Shown: positions 1 through 6,773 of the stretch, piece by piece
Numbering within the stretch: the stretch's first letter is position 1
Layout: the number at the start of each line of letters is the position of its first letter
Assembly: GCA_003354225.1 (NCBI GenBank)
Contig: PIVH01000075.1
Span: forward strand, 1 to 8,582
Direction: 5' to 3'
Source of the DNA: Globobulimina sp.
Taxonomy: Eukaryota; Foraminifera; Rotaliida
Length of the DNA stretch: 8,582 nt
The notes under the pieces: generated by a model
Database searches by the model: none
What the model was told of the DNA's origin: nothing
What the model saw: only the letters and a program-made list of their open reading frames with translations
Position numbers and translations under genes: made by a program

Positions 1-222
1 AACGCGGCTTTTCTTCAATTATGAAATTATGAAACGATTATGATGTGATTATGAAGATTTTTTGACTATATATAAATAGTCATATCTATTATTGTAAATT
101 GATTATGAACTGTTTTGCATCATCATATTTAATAAAAAATGCTGTCATATTTCCATTAAACATAATATTTGGATATTTTTGTATCATAATATTAATATTT
201 GTCAATGTAACATATTGTATTT
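1..222. other. AT-rich gene-free left end with short ATTATGA-type repeats
   Basis: I see no coding region here. The first 55 bases contain several loose copies of ATTATGA(A) or GATTATGA, a simple-sequence look. A perfect 7-bp hairpin follows at 63-82 (listed separately). The rest is featureless AT-rich DNA lying beyond the 3' end of the minus-strand remnant that stops at 223. Confidence 0.5.
63..82. repeat. Perfect 7-bp inverted repeat (hairpin)
   Basis: TGACTAT at 63-69 is the exact reverse complement of ATAGTCA at 76-82, with a 6-nt loop (ATATAA). On the minus strand it lies about 140 nt past the stop at 223, so it could mark a transcript end. In DNA this AT-rich a 7-bp palindrome may also arise by chance. 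Confidence 0.35.
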
Positions 223-592
223 CTATTGGTTGTATAATCTAAGCAAAGGAGCTTCCAATCTTTTGCAATATTTATCAATTTCATACTTTTCAACAAAGCC
301 ATCTATGCAATGACCAATGCATCGAACCGCAAACATAACAACGGCATTATTTGAATACCAAAACAAAGGAATAATGTGCTCACAAATGTGCTTTGTTTGT
401 CGTGTATTTGTTTTGAATTTGCTCAAAGATCCAATGTATAAACAACTCCAATGTATAAACAATAAATCCTCTTTCTTCAACTAAGTCATATGATATATTA
501 TGCAGTTTAGTAACACCCATTGCAGCCGTTTTAGTTTTTGAAAGACTGGCGAAAACTGTCCAAAATAAGAGATTTAATTCGAAGATGATAAG
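223..592 (-). pseudogene. Broken minus-strand gene of unknown function, two frames
   Basis: Two adjacent minus-strand frames look coding. The upstream frame is open from 592 to a stop at 380-382 (first ATG at 520-518). It reads like a folded protein, with segments such as FWTVFASLSK, SYDLVEERGF and FIHWIFEQIQ. The downstream frame starts at an ATG at 480, ends at the stop at 223-225, and contains LFWYSNNAVVMF, RCIGHCIDGF and KRLEAPLLRLYNQ. Upstream of 480 the downstream frame has a stop at once. The natural protein therefore seems to run from the first frame into the second somewhere between about 380 and 480. A 17-nt tandem duplication (430-446 and 447-462) lies in this overlap. I do not recognise the family. 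A spliced host exon pair is an alternative to a frameshifted pseudogene. Confidence 0.45.
430..462. repeat. 17-nt tandem duplication inside the broken gene
   Basis: TCCAATGTATAAACAA occurs at 430-445 and again at 447-462, a period of 17 nt. Seventeen is not a multiple of three, so gaining or losing a copy changes the reading frame of the minus-strand gene around it. Simply removing one copy does not restore an open frame, so at least one other change must be involved. Confidence 0.8.
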
Positions 593-851
593 TTATATAC
601 ATTTAATTGAATTATCTAAGAAACTCTCAGTTTTCTATAAGTTTGTATTTGGTTTATTCTATGTACATAATAATAAAACAATAGAGCATGAATCTATAAA
701 ACATTCACAGTGTTAAATTTCAATAATAATTATATAAACACAAAGACAAAAATTTATAGCAATTACATGATTATGAATTTTTATTATTACTAAATTTGAC
801 TTTACAACACTAAAATTAGAATTTAGTATCAAGATACATACATTGTTATTT
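593..851. other. Non-coding AT-rich gap upstream of the transposase gene
   Basis: I see no gene or strong repeat. This gap separates the leftward remnant from the rightward transposase gene, so it may hold promoters in both directions. A run TTATTATTACT near 780-791 weakly resembles the CTATTATTACA core of the intergenic elements at 3115 and 4354, but the rest of that element is absent. No terminal inverted repeat matching the other side of the transposase gene was found by eye. Confidence 0.4.
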
Positions 852-3062
852 ATGAAACGCATAATAAATGATAATCAGTGTCATCAAAGATGTAAAAAAT
901 TTAAACACAACATTATAAATCAAAATAGTAAGACGTATCGATATTATTATGCAGATTGCTATCGCATTAAATATAATCCAAATTTTGAAAAAGAAATACA
1001 AAATGTAATAAATAATTCTAAATCAAAAATTATTATTCAAAAAACAAAATTTGGACAAATTGAAAATAATCATAATAACAAAAATATTAAACTCTATTAT
1101 GATGGATATGAATTTATTTCGAATGGATCTAATTTTATTTGCACAAAATGTAAATTTGGGTTACAATTATGCAGACAAAACAATATTGAATTGGTATTTA
1201 GCAATCAATCTGATCATAACTGCATTAACTTTAGAGATTCATCATTATTATCAAAATTATTTTCAGAAATAATTATAACAGAAATTGAATATAATATTAA
1301 GAATGACAGTTATACATCAATAACAAATCATTACGACAATGTGTATTTTAAATATTTAAATAAACATAAAGAAATGGATCTGGATATAGTTTTAAGGAAG
1401 AAACTGGTGGTGGAAAAAAGATTAAGAAAGCAGCGTGAATTTCAATCAGTTAGAGAAAGTAGTGTACAATCATTTATTAAAAAGGGAATTCATAAAAAAA
1501 TATTAAAATCAGTATTCAAAAGTGAAGAAACAGATATTTTAGTAATACCAAATAAAGACATAAATAATGATTCTGTATTTATTACAAGTATATTTCATTT
1601 GAAAATGTTAGGAGGTGGTAATGGTGCATTAGGTGATGGAACATTTGCTTTAAATGTGTCATGTTTGACAAAACATGAACAAATATTTAAGATAAATGTA
1701 ACATATTATTCAAAAACTGCAGCAAATAATCATTCAAAACGAAATAAAAACCATTTCAAAAGAGCTGCTGTTTATTTTTGTGGCATTGCGATTTTACAAA
1801 AGAAAGATATACCTCAATATGAATGGTTGTTTGGGGTAATTAATAATTTGTTTATACAAAATGGTATAAAAATAAAATTTACAACATACATTAGCGATTT
1901 TGAATGGGCACAAAGAAAAGCTTGGAAGAAGATATTTCCGTTAATTTTAACACAAGGTGAAACATTTCATTGGAATGGATGTATTTGGAAAGCTATACAA
2001 AGATTTCATTTAAAATGTTTATATGAAGTTAAGAAATATAGTAAAGATAATCAAATCAAATATGATTTTCGTTTTAGAGCAATTATTGAAATAATTTGGA
2101 CATTTCCATATATTCCGAAACAAAGAATATTAATTGTTTGGAAAAATGTTGTTATGTTATTTCTCGAACTTAGTCTAGTACTAAATGATATTGATATATC
2201 CAAAGGTATTATTCAATTAATATGTTATATACAAAATCAATGGATGGAAATACATGTTCATGGTTGTAGAAAAAGTCAATGGAAATTTGATGATTGGATT
2301 ATATACCAATGTTTAATTACATCAAATAATGCAACAGAAGCATTAAACAGACACCATATGTCAAACATTGAAAAACATCCAGAAATATTTAAATTTTTTT
2401 ATTGGTCATTTCGTGAATTACAAAAATCCAAACATAATTTTATACAAGATCAACAACATCCAAACAGTGTTTCTTTGCAACGAGAAAAAATTATTATCAA
2501 AAACGAAAGAGCCAATAAAATGGCAGAAACAATATTAAATACTAACGATGAAAAAGTAATAATGGATGAGGTGTTAAAATTTAGTTTTGTATTAACAGAG
2601 TATAGAGGAAAAATAAATATATATAATAGATATAAAACTACAACTTATAATATTGAAACAAATACAAATAATTCGGATATAAACTTAGATTTGAAACAAT
2701 TTTGTAACAGTAAAGAAATTAAAATAATTGGACAATATGATGGGAAATCTATTGAAGTTGAAGGACAAAATTGTGATAAACAACTAAATGTCAATTATAT
2801 ATATACAATGAATATTGATAAAAAATTATATACTAAATTAGAATTAGGTACAACATGGGTGGTCACAAAAAGTATAAACAAAAATTGGCCAAAAATGAGA
2901 AAGAATATGATAATTAAATTTAAAAATGGAAATAATATCATCGAAAGAAAAGTATTTAAAATTACAATCATACCTGGATATAATCACAATAAAAATAAGA
3001 ATGATAAATTTGCTTTAAAATTTGAGTTGACACCAATATTACCAAAATTTGATTTATCCTAA
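852..3062 (+). CDS. MULE-type DDE transposase with FLYWCH-like zinc finger
   Basis: The gene encodes about 736 residues from the ATG at 852. The open frame reaches back to a TTG at 843, but ATG is the natural start in a eukaryotic or viral gene. Residues about 77-126 look like a FLYWCH-type zinc-binding domain: aromatic-rich strands, C97-T-K-C100, C107, then H122-N-C124. The transposase core follows. D262 lies in LGDGTF, D349 in ISDFEWAQ, then comes ETFHWNGCIWKAIQ, the counterpart of the MULE C/H segment before helix IWxxIQ. E496 in NNATEALNR is the likely third catalytic residue. The usual Cys before FH is replaced by Glu-Thr. About 150 further residues follow the core without a recognised domain. 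Members of this family cut and paste DNA. No flanking TIRs are visible, so this may be a domesticated or stranded copy. The ORF is intact. Confidence 0.8.
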   Translation: MKRIINDNQCHQRCKKFKHNIINQNSKTYRYYYADCYRIKYNPNFEKEIQNVINNSKSKIIIQKTKFGQIENNHNNKNIKLYYDGYEFISNGSNFICTKCKFGLQLCRQNNIELVFSNQSDHNCINFRDSSLLSKLFSEIIITEIEYNIKNDSYTSITNHYDNVYFKYLNKHKEMDLDIVLRKKLVVEKRLRKQREFQSVRESSVQSFIKKGIHKKILKSVFKSEETDILVIPNKDINNDSVFITSIFHLKMLGGGNGALGDGTFALNVSCLTKHEQIFKINVTYYSKTAANNHSKRNKNHFKRAAVYFCGIAILQKKDIPQYEWLFGVINNLFIQNGIKIKFTTYISDFEWAQRKAWKKIFPLILTQGETFHWNGCIWKAIQRFHLKCLYEVKKYSKDNQIKYDFRFRAIIEIIWTFPYIPKQRILIVWKNVVMLFLELSLVLNDIDISKGIIQLICYIQNQWMEIHVHGCRKSQWKFDDWIIYQCLITSNNATEALNRHHMSNIEKHPEIFKFFYWSFRELQKSKHNFIQDQQHPNSVSLQREKIIIKNERANKMAETILNTNDEKVIMDEVLKFSFVLTEYRGKINIYNRYKTTTYNIETNTNNSDINLDLKQFCNSKEIKIIGQYDGKSIEVEGQNCDKQLNVNYIYTMNIDKKLYTKLELGTTWVVTKSINKNWPKMRKNMIIKFKNGNNIIERKVFKITIIPGYNHNKNKNDKFALKFELTPILPKFDLS

Positions 3063-3242
3063 ATATGATTGTCATTGTTGAAATTGTATTTCATTTAAAA
3101 TGTTTAACAAATAAACTCATAATTTCTTCTTTTTTTAGAATCCATTTATAACTTTTCTCTATTATTACATATAAACTCATAACTTTAATTTACTTATACT
3201 AATAATTTAACTCGATTAGAGTCACAGTTTCACAACAATAAA
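3063..3242 (+). promoter_or_regulatory. Intergenic region with shared 68-nt element (copy A)
   Basis: The 180-nt gap between the transposase stop and the F-box gene ATG contains a 68-nt block at 3115-3182. This block matches 4354-4421 at 61 of 68 positions. It contains a T7 tract followed by AGAAT (3130-3140), the identical core TTTTCTCTATTATTACA (3153-3169), and two AAACTCATAA boxes 60 nt apart (3113-3122 and 3173-3182). An AATAAA at 3110-3115 could serve polyadenylation of the upstream gene. The block ends 60 nt before the ATG at 3243, and the leader ends CACAACAATAAA before the start codon. Promoter, terminator, or both are possible. Confidence 0.6.
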
Positions 3243-4322
3243 ATGGAGATATTGCCAGATGTAATTATTCAAATGATATTGTCATTCGATGAATATTGTA
3301 TAGAATATAGATTTGTAAGTAAAGTATTCAAAAACGCATCAGATAAAAATAATAGAATGAAATTAAAACAAAGAAAACAAACAATTAATGATGATCATGA
3401 AGCAAATATACATATTAAAAATACATATTTTGTTGATGGTGTTGATGCGGAATATTGGATTATTGATAAAAAACGTACTCAATTAAAAGATAAAGAAATT
3501 ACATTAGGATATAAAGGTCCAATTAATAATATTATGGATGCGATCGAGAATTGTAAATCTGGAGATACATTGCTGATTTATGATGGAAAATACAAAATTA
3601 AACATAAATTTGTCGGAGCAATCAGCCAATTAAATAAAATATCATTTATTGGAATGGGAGCAAATGTTATTTTTGAACAAATTCCGGCATTAATTTTTGA
3701 AGAAAATAATAATCATAGTACTATTTTTGTGAAAAATGATGTATATTTCAAAAACATTCGTTTTGATTGTGAAGATACCGGTCAGCTTGGATTAATCTGT
3801 GTAGTAGATAACGGTAACCTTTGGATGGAAAATTGTAAAATGTCATTTACTGGTTGCCCATTTGACAGGTATTGTAATGGAATTGTTATGCATGAATCGA
3901 TGGGGAAAAAACAGTCCATATACTTAAAACACTGTGAGTTTGAGGATCTATTGTGTGCTGTGTCTATATTTGCAGGAATAACTGGTGCGACTATCTTGGG
4001 ATGTAAATTTACAAATTGTGGATTCATGGAAGATGGATACGGAACACCAACTATTGCTGTACAAACATGGGAAGATGAATCTTCAATTTTTAAGAGCAAA
4101 ATTAGAATTATTGGTAATGAAGTGTTTGATGATGATATTGGGAAATGGATTGCATTTTGTTCTTATCAAAAGTTTAACGATTGGTTTAGTGAATTTGGCT
4201 CAAGATTTATATATGAAATAAAAAATAATTCAATCAAAGGGACAAATGCAATATTTACAAATGTAAACAATAAACCAGAAAAGCGTAATCCTAACAAGAT
4301 TTATTTGATGACATACTTTTAA
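3243..4322 (+). CDS. F-box protein with right-handed beta-helix domain
   Basis: The protein has 359 residues from a clear ATG (context AATAAAATGG). Residues 1-35 fit an F-box: MEILPDVIIQMILSF, then YRFVSKVFKNAS, the usual LP..ii..Il.fl....l...s.v.k.f pattern. From about residue 95 the sequence becomes a right-handed parallel beta-helix. The entry coil reads IMDAIENCKSGDTLLIYDG. Repeated strand-turn rungs follow, for example VYFKNIRFDC, NLWMENCKMSF, IYLKHCEFED, ATILGCKFTNCGF, IRIIGNEVF and YEIKNNSIKG. F-box domains bind Skp1 and recruit substrates to SCF ubiquitin ligases; beta-helix domains bind proteins or glycans. The F-box/beta-helix pairing occurs in FBXO11-like eukaryotic proteins and, from general knowledge, in expanded families of giant viruses. 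Intact, with shared intergenic elements on both sides. Its likely job is redirecting ubiquitination; the target is unknown. Confidence 0.75.
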   Translation: MEILPDVIIQMILSFDEYCIEYRFVSKVFKNASDKNNRMKLKQRKQTINDDHEANIHIKNTYFVDGVDAEYWIIDKKRTQLKDKEITLGYKGPINNIMDAIENCKSGDTLLIYDGKYKIKHKFVGAISQLNKISFIGMGANVIFEQIPALIFEENNNHSTIFVKNDVYFKNIRFDCEDTGQLGLICVVDNGNLWMENCKMSFTGCPFDRYCNGIVMHESMGKKQSIYLKHCEFEDLLCAVSIFAGITGATILGCKFTNCGFMEDGYGTPTIAVQTWEDESSIFKSKIRIIGNEVFDDDIGKWIAFCSYQKFNDWFSEFGSRFIYEIKNNSIKGTNAIFTNVNNKPEKRNPNKIYLMTYF

Positions 4323-4492
4323 TATACTATTTCTTCGTTGTGTACATCTGGTTACTCATAATTCTATCTTTTTTTAGAATATATTTATACCTTTTCTCTA
4401 TTATTACAAATAAACTCATAATTCCTTCCATTTTTAGACTTTAGTATTAGATTTATTTATCATTTCTTTAACAATCACAATAATAAATCAAA
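4323..4492 (+). promoter_or_regulatory. Intergenic region with shared 68-nt element (copy B)
   Basis: This 170-nt gap holds the second copy of the element, at 4354-4421. The T7-AGAAT block (4369-4380), the core TTTTCTCTATTATTACA and the terminal AAACTCATAA box (4412-4421) are identical to copy A. A partial third unit follows, with a similar pyrimidine tract ending in TTTTTAGA (4431-4438), so the unit repeats with a 60-nt period. AATAAA occurs at 4409-4414. The ATG at 4493 follows the leader CACAATAATAAATCAAA, close to the leader of the previous gene. The pyrimidine tract plus AG also resembles a 3' splice or trans-splice acceptor. Confidence 0.6.
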
Positions 4493-5704
4493 ATGTTATC
4501 AGTAGGAAAGAATCATGTACTTAATGGACAATTTAAGATTATAATGGAAGGTGATTACAAAGGAAAATGCGTCAGTTTGGTACAAAACACACGTACAGAA
4601 ATGTGTAGACTTATTTTAGAGATACCGTATGGTAATGTTGGTCAAATTATTACAATCACAAATGAAAGAGTTCTATCAACAAAGATTTGTTTACGCAAAT
4701 TGATGCAAGCAAACATTTATACCACATTTGTTTATCCTGAATCAGCAGCACAGACAATTACAATTGATGAAATTGATTATTCTAAATATGTAACATTATT
4801 TAATGAATATCCCAATAAAAAATTAGGATTATTATCAGCAAAAGAATTATTAGAAAACAAATCCAAACAACGATTCTGTTTCTTCGCAAAATTTATCGAA
4901 AGTGATATTCGTAATGGACATTTATTTATAAATGTTCTTGTAAATGATATTAAAGTATCGGTATTAAAATGGAATTATTCAGATACAATTAATTTTCCAG
5001 TTAATATATCATATTTATTATTTTTTAATGTAAGTGTTGGTGAACTTGGTGACAGAAAATTTATTCGTATGAATAAAGATTCCAGTGTATTTTATCAATT
5101 TGACACTGTTATTAAAAATAAAATTGTTGAGCATTGTGGAAGATGGAATTCATTACAAAGTGTTGATCAACGATTTTATAAGAAACAAAATTTGACACAG
5201 GTTAATGGTTTACAAGAAATGAAAATAACAGTAGAAGAGGAAGAAAAAGATTGTAAATTACCAGTAATTGATATCAAAGTGAATGCAGACAGATTAAAGT
5301 TTAGTATTTATACAAGACACAACACAAATGGATGTAACCAAGTGTCGATAGTTGGTGAAGAATGTAACAAATGTTATGAACCATTAGGTGATGTTGACAA
5401 ATCAAACTGGTGGCCATTTATGAACTTACAAATAAGTATTGGTGATGATGATATCAATGTAAAATTAAGTAATTCATCAATTAAACAAATATTAGAGAAA
5501 TGTGGTTATCTTGTTAATAAAAAATTAAATAAAATATTTAATGTATTATCAGATTCATTTTCAATGGAGTTAAGCAATGTAGAAGATAAAGTGTTTGAGT
5601 ATTTTGAAAATAATTCATCAATGAAAGCTGAATTGATTGCGAAACCAAGTGGTAATTCAAATTATCCAATGCAATATACAATTTCAAAATTTATATTCGT
5701 CTAA
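4493..5704 (+). CDS. Probable OB-fold ssDNA-binding protein, RPA1-like
   Basis: The 403-residue protein shows no signal peptide or membrane segment. Residues about 120-205 look like an OB-fold, with alternating beta strands: RFCFFAKFIESDI, HLFINVLVNDIKVSVLKWN, ISYLLFFNVSVGEL, then KFIRMN and a closing aromatic strand. Around residues 280-345 a Cys cluster (GC-N, then EECNKCY) is followed by strands with a central acidic turn (MNLQISIGDDDINVKL) and a helix (SSIKQILEKCGYL). This order recalls the zinc-ribbon-containing C-terminal OB domain of RPA70, in which strands, an acidic turn and a helix follow the Cys ribbon. Only three Cys are obvious, so the ribbon may be incomplete. If the reading is right, it coats single-stranded DNA in replication, which would suit the helicase further right. 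Fold assignment is by pattern only; an unrelated beta-rich protein remains possible. Confidence 0.45.
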   Translation: MLSVGKNHVLNGQFKIIMEGDYKGKCVSLVQNTRTEMCRLILEIPYGNVGQIITITNERVLSTKICLRKLMQANIYTTFVYPESAAQTITIDEIDYSKYVTLFNEYPNKKLGLLSAKELLENKSKQRFCFFAKFIESDIRNGHLFINVLVNDIKVSVLKWNYSDTINFPVNISYLLFFNVSVGELGDRKFIRMNKDSSVFYQFDTVIKNKIVEHCGRWNSLQSVDQRFYKKQNLTQVNGLQEMKITVEEEEKDCKLPVIDIKVNADRLKFSIYTRHNTNGCNQVSIVGEECNKCYEPLGDVDKSNWWPFMNLQISIGDDDINVKLSNSSIKQILEKCGYLVNKKLNKIFNVLSDSFSMELSNVEDKVFEYFENNSSMKAELIAKPSGNSNYPMQYTISKFIFV

Positions 5705-6194
5705 ATTAAAGCATGTAAAAGGGCATGCAAAGAAAATTTATATTATTTATTTTATGTTGTTTGTAGATTGAAATTAACTGCCAATATTTGATTGTAATAA
5801 ATTCGTTGGGTTTTCTATATTTCCCAACTTATTTGTTTTTTTGCTTTTTTAAATTTATTACATTCATTTTTTCATACAAAACATATGACTCACATAAGTG
5901 TTTATTGTGCATTCAAATTATTATTAATTATTTCATAGGCATAAAGAAGTATTCATGACAAAAGCTGAAATGCATGACGACGTTCTAAACAGTTATCATA
6001 TAGTATAGCAATAAACAACATACTATTACATTATAAATATAAATATCTAATATTTAATATTTGTATATTAACCATAATGATTATTATTATTGATAATCAG
6101 AAATTGATGGTTTGAATCCTGTAGCAACTCCAACACAAATAGGCATTCTCGCCCACCGGTAATAGACATTGTACTGCATTCTCCCTCTTCCTAA
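5705..6194. other. Gene-free AT-rich spacer after the OB-fold gene
   Basis: I found no credible ORF on either strand. The spacer contains a likely transcript-end hairpin at 5796-5837 and T-rich runs after it. It also has an inverted repeat ATAGTAT/ATACTAT (6000-6006 and 6020-6026) and a GCATG/CATGC pair just after the stop (about 5711-5728). From about 6110 the base composition becomes less AT-rich, leading into the minisatellite. CACCGGT at 6154-6160 recurs on the far side of the repeat array. Confidence 0.5.
5796..5851 (+). terminator. Hairpin plus T-run with embedded AATAAA, likely transcript end
   Basis: GTTGGG (5805-5810) pairs with CCCAAC (5823-5828) around a 12-nt loop. Beyond a 2x2 internal loop the stem extends with AATAAAT (5796-5802) against ATTTGTT (5831-5837), including one G-U pair. 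T-runs follow (5836-5850). It lies about 92 nt past the OB-fold gene's stop. Mimivirus is known to end its transcripts at palindromic hairpins, so this is a plausible 3'-end signal, and AATAAA could serve host-type polyadenylation instead. Confidence 0.45.
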
Positions 6195-6367
6195 GAGCAA
6201 TTTAGCTGTGTTTGTTGTGAGATGCGCGATGCAATTTGGTTGTGTTTGCTGCCTAAGATTCGCGATGCAATTTGGCTGTGTTTGATGTGAGATTCACGGT
6301 GCAATTTGGCTGTGTTTGGTGTCTAAGATTCGCGATGCAATTTGGCTGTGTTTGATTCGCGATGCAA
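6195..6367. repeat. Minisatellite of alternating 34- and 36-nt units
   Basis: Five head-to-tail units start (GAT)GCAATTTGGCTGTGTTTG and end GATTCGC or a variant. They lie at 6195-6227 (33 nt), 6228-6263 (36), 6264-6297 (34), 6298-6333 (36) and 6334-6360 (27, truncated), then a partial GATGCAA to 6367. Two subtypes alternate: one with TGTGAGAT, the other with CTAAGAT. The array is therefore built of roughly 70-nt double units. It is richer in G, C and CpG than its surroundings. No unique spacers separate the units, so it is not CRISPR. A minus-strand ORF across it (6253-6456) only translates the repeat and is not counted as a gene. Confidence 0.85.
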
Positions 6368-6554
6368 GACAGTTTGCAGGTATTGATTTCACCGGTCAGC
6401 AATAGTGATTCAATGTGTATGTATGTTTGAGATATTTTATAGAAATACATCAACATAAATTTTATCTATTAAAATTTCATAATTATTGGTTGAGTGATAT
6501 TTATATCGTTATATTCAATTATGATTCTAATTTAAGATTATATTTTTAGTTTAA
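6368..6554. other. Non-coding spacer between minisatellite and proline-rich segment
   Basis: This begins with a second CACCGGT (6390-6396) followed by CAGCAATAG, echoing CACCGGTAATAG at 6154-6165 on the other side of the array. The rest is AT-rich with no ORF seen. TTTTTAG at 6543-6549 could be read as a splice acceptor before the proline-rich open segment, but nothing confirms it. Confidence 0.4.
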
Positions 6555-6773
6555 TTTTTCCAAATAACACCTCCATCACCTCCCAAACCTCCTCCTCAAC
6601 GACCAGGACCTCAACGACTAGGACCTGCACGACCTCCTCCATCTCCTCCTCAACGACCAGGTCCTCCACGACCTCCCAAACATCCTCCTCAACGAATTGA
6701 CACTGAAACAAATACAAAAGCCATAAAATATGAACAAGAAGAAGAAATTGGTGATTGTAGAAACAGATATTAA
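6555..6773 (+). other. Proline-rich open segment overlapping the J-domain ORF start
   Basis: This frame is open from 6555 to the stop at 6771-6773 and has no ATG. Positions 6570-6695 encode imperfect repeats of the type PPQRPGP(Q/P)R with PPKPP and PPSPP, using CCT, CCA and CGA codons. That C-rich usage is unlike the rest of the window. The frame then reads into an acidic stretch and stops inside the J-domain ORF, which starts at 6730 in another frame. It could be an exon or a frameshifted N-terminal extension of the J-domain protein, or simply a C-rich minisatellite in the leader. The Arg-rich minus-strand ORF opposite (6618-6806) looks like its shadow. Confidence 0.35.
6570..6695. repeat. 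C-rich imperfect repeat (CCTCCTCAACGACCAGG type)
   Basis: CCTCCTCAACGACCAGG occurs at about 6590-6606 and again at about 6645-6661. Shorter pieces (CCTCAACGA, CCTGCACGA, CCTCCACGA, CCTCCTCAACGA) lie between and after. The plus strand is almost free of G except in CGA and AGG. It is the most C-rich stretch of the window and likely prone to copy-number change. Confidence 0.7.

Noticed and set aside
843-851. TTG start for the transposase
   Set aside because: The first ATG at 852 fits eukaryotic or viral initiation and costs only three residues.
1051-1272. Second frame within the transposase N-terminus
   Set aside because: It overlaps the zinc-finger coding region and lacks recognisable features.
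3782-4221. Further ORFs inside the F-box/beta-helix gene (minus 3782-4099, plus 3985-4221)
   Set aside because: They overlap an intact, well-supported gene in other frames and show no domain.
6095-6135. GGTTTGAATCC resembles a tRNA T-loop / B box, with CCA nearby
   Set aside because: The T stem does not pair beyond two bases, and no matching acceptor strand or anticodon arm is found upstream.
6195-6367. CRISPR-like array
   Set aside because: Units abut directly with no unique spacers, unit lengths alternate 34/36 and no cas genes are present; it is a minisatellite.
6253-6456. Minus-strand ORF with NCIANLRHQTQP-type repeats
   Set aside because: It only translates the minisatellite and has no independent sign of being a gene.
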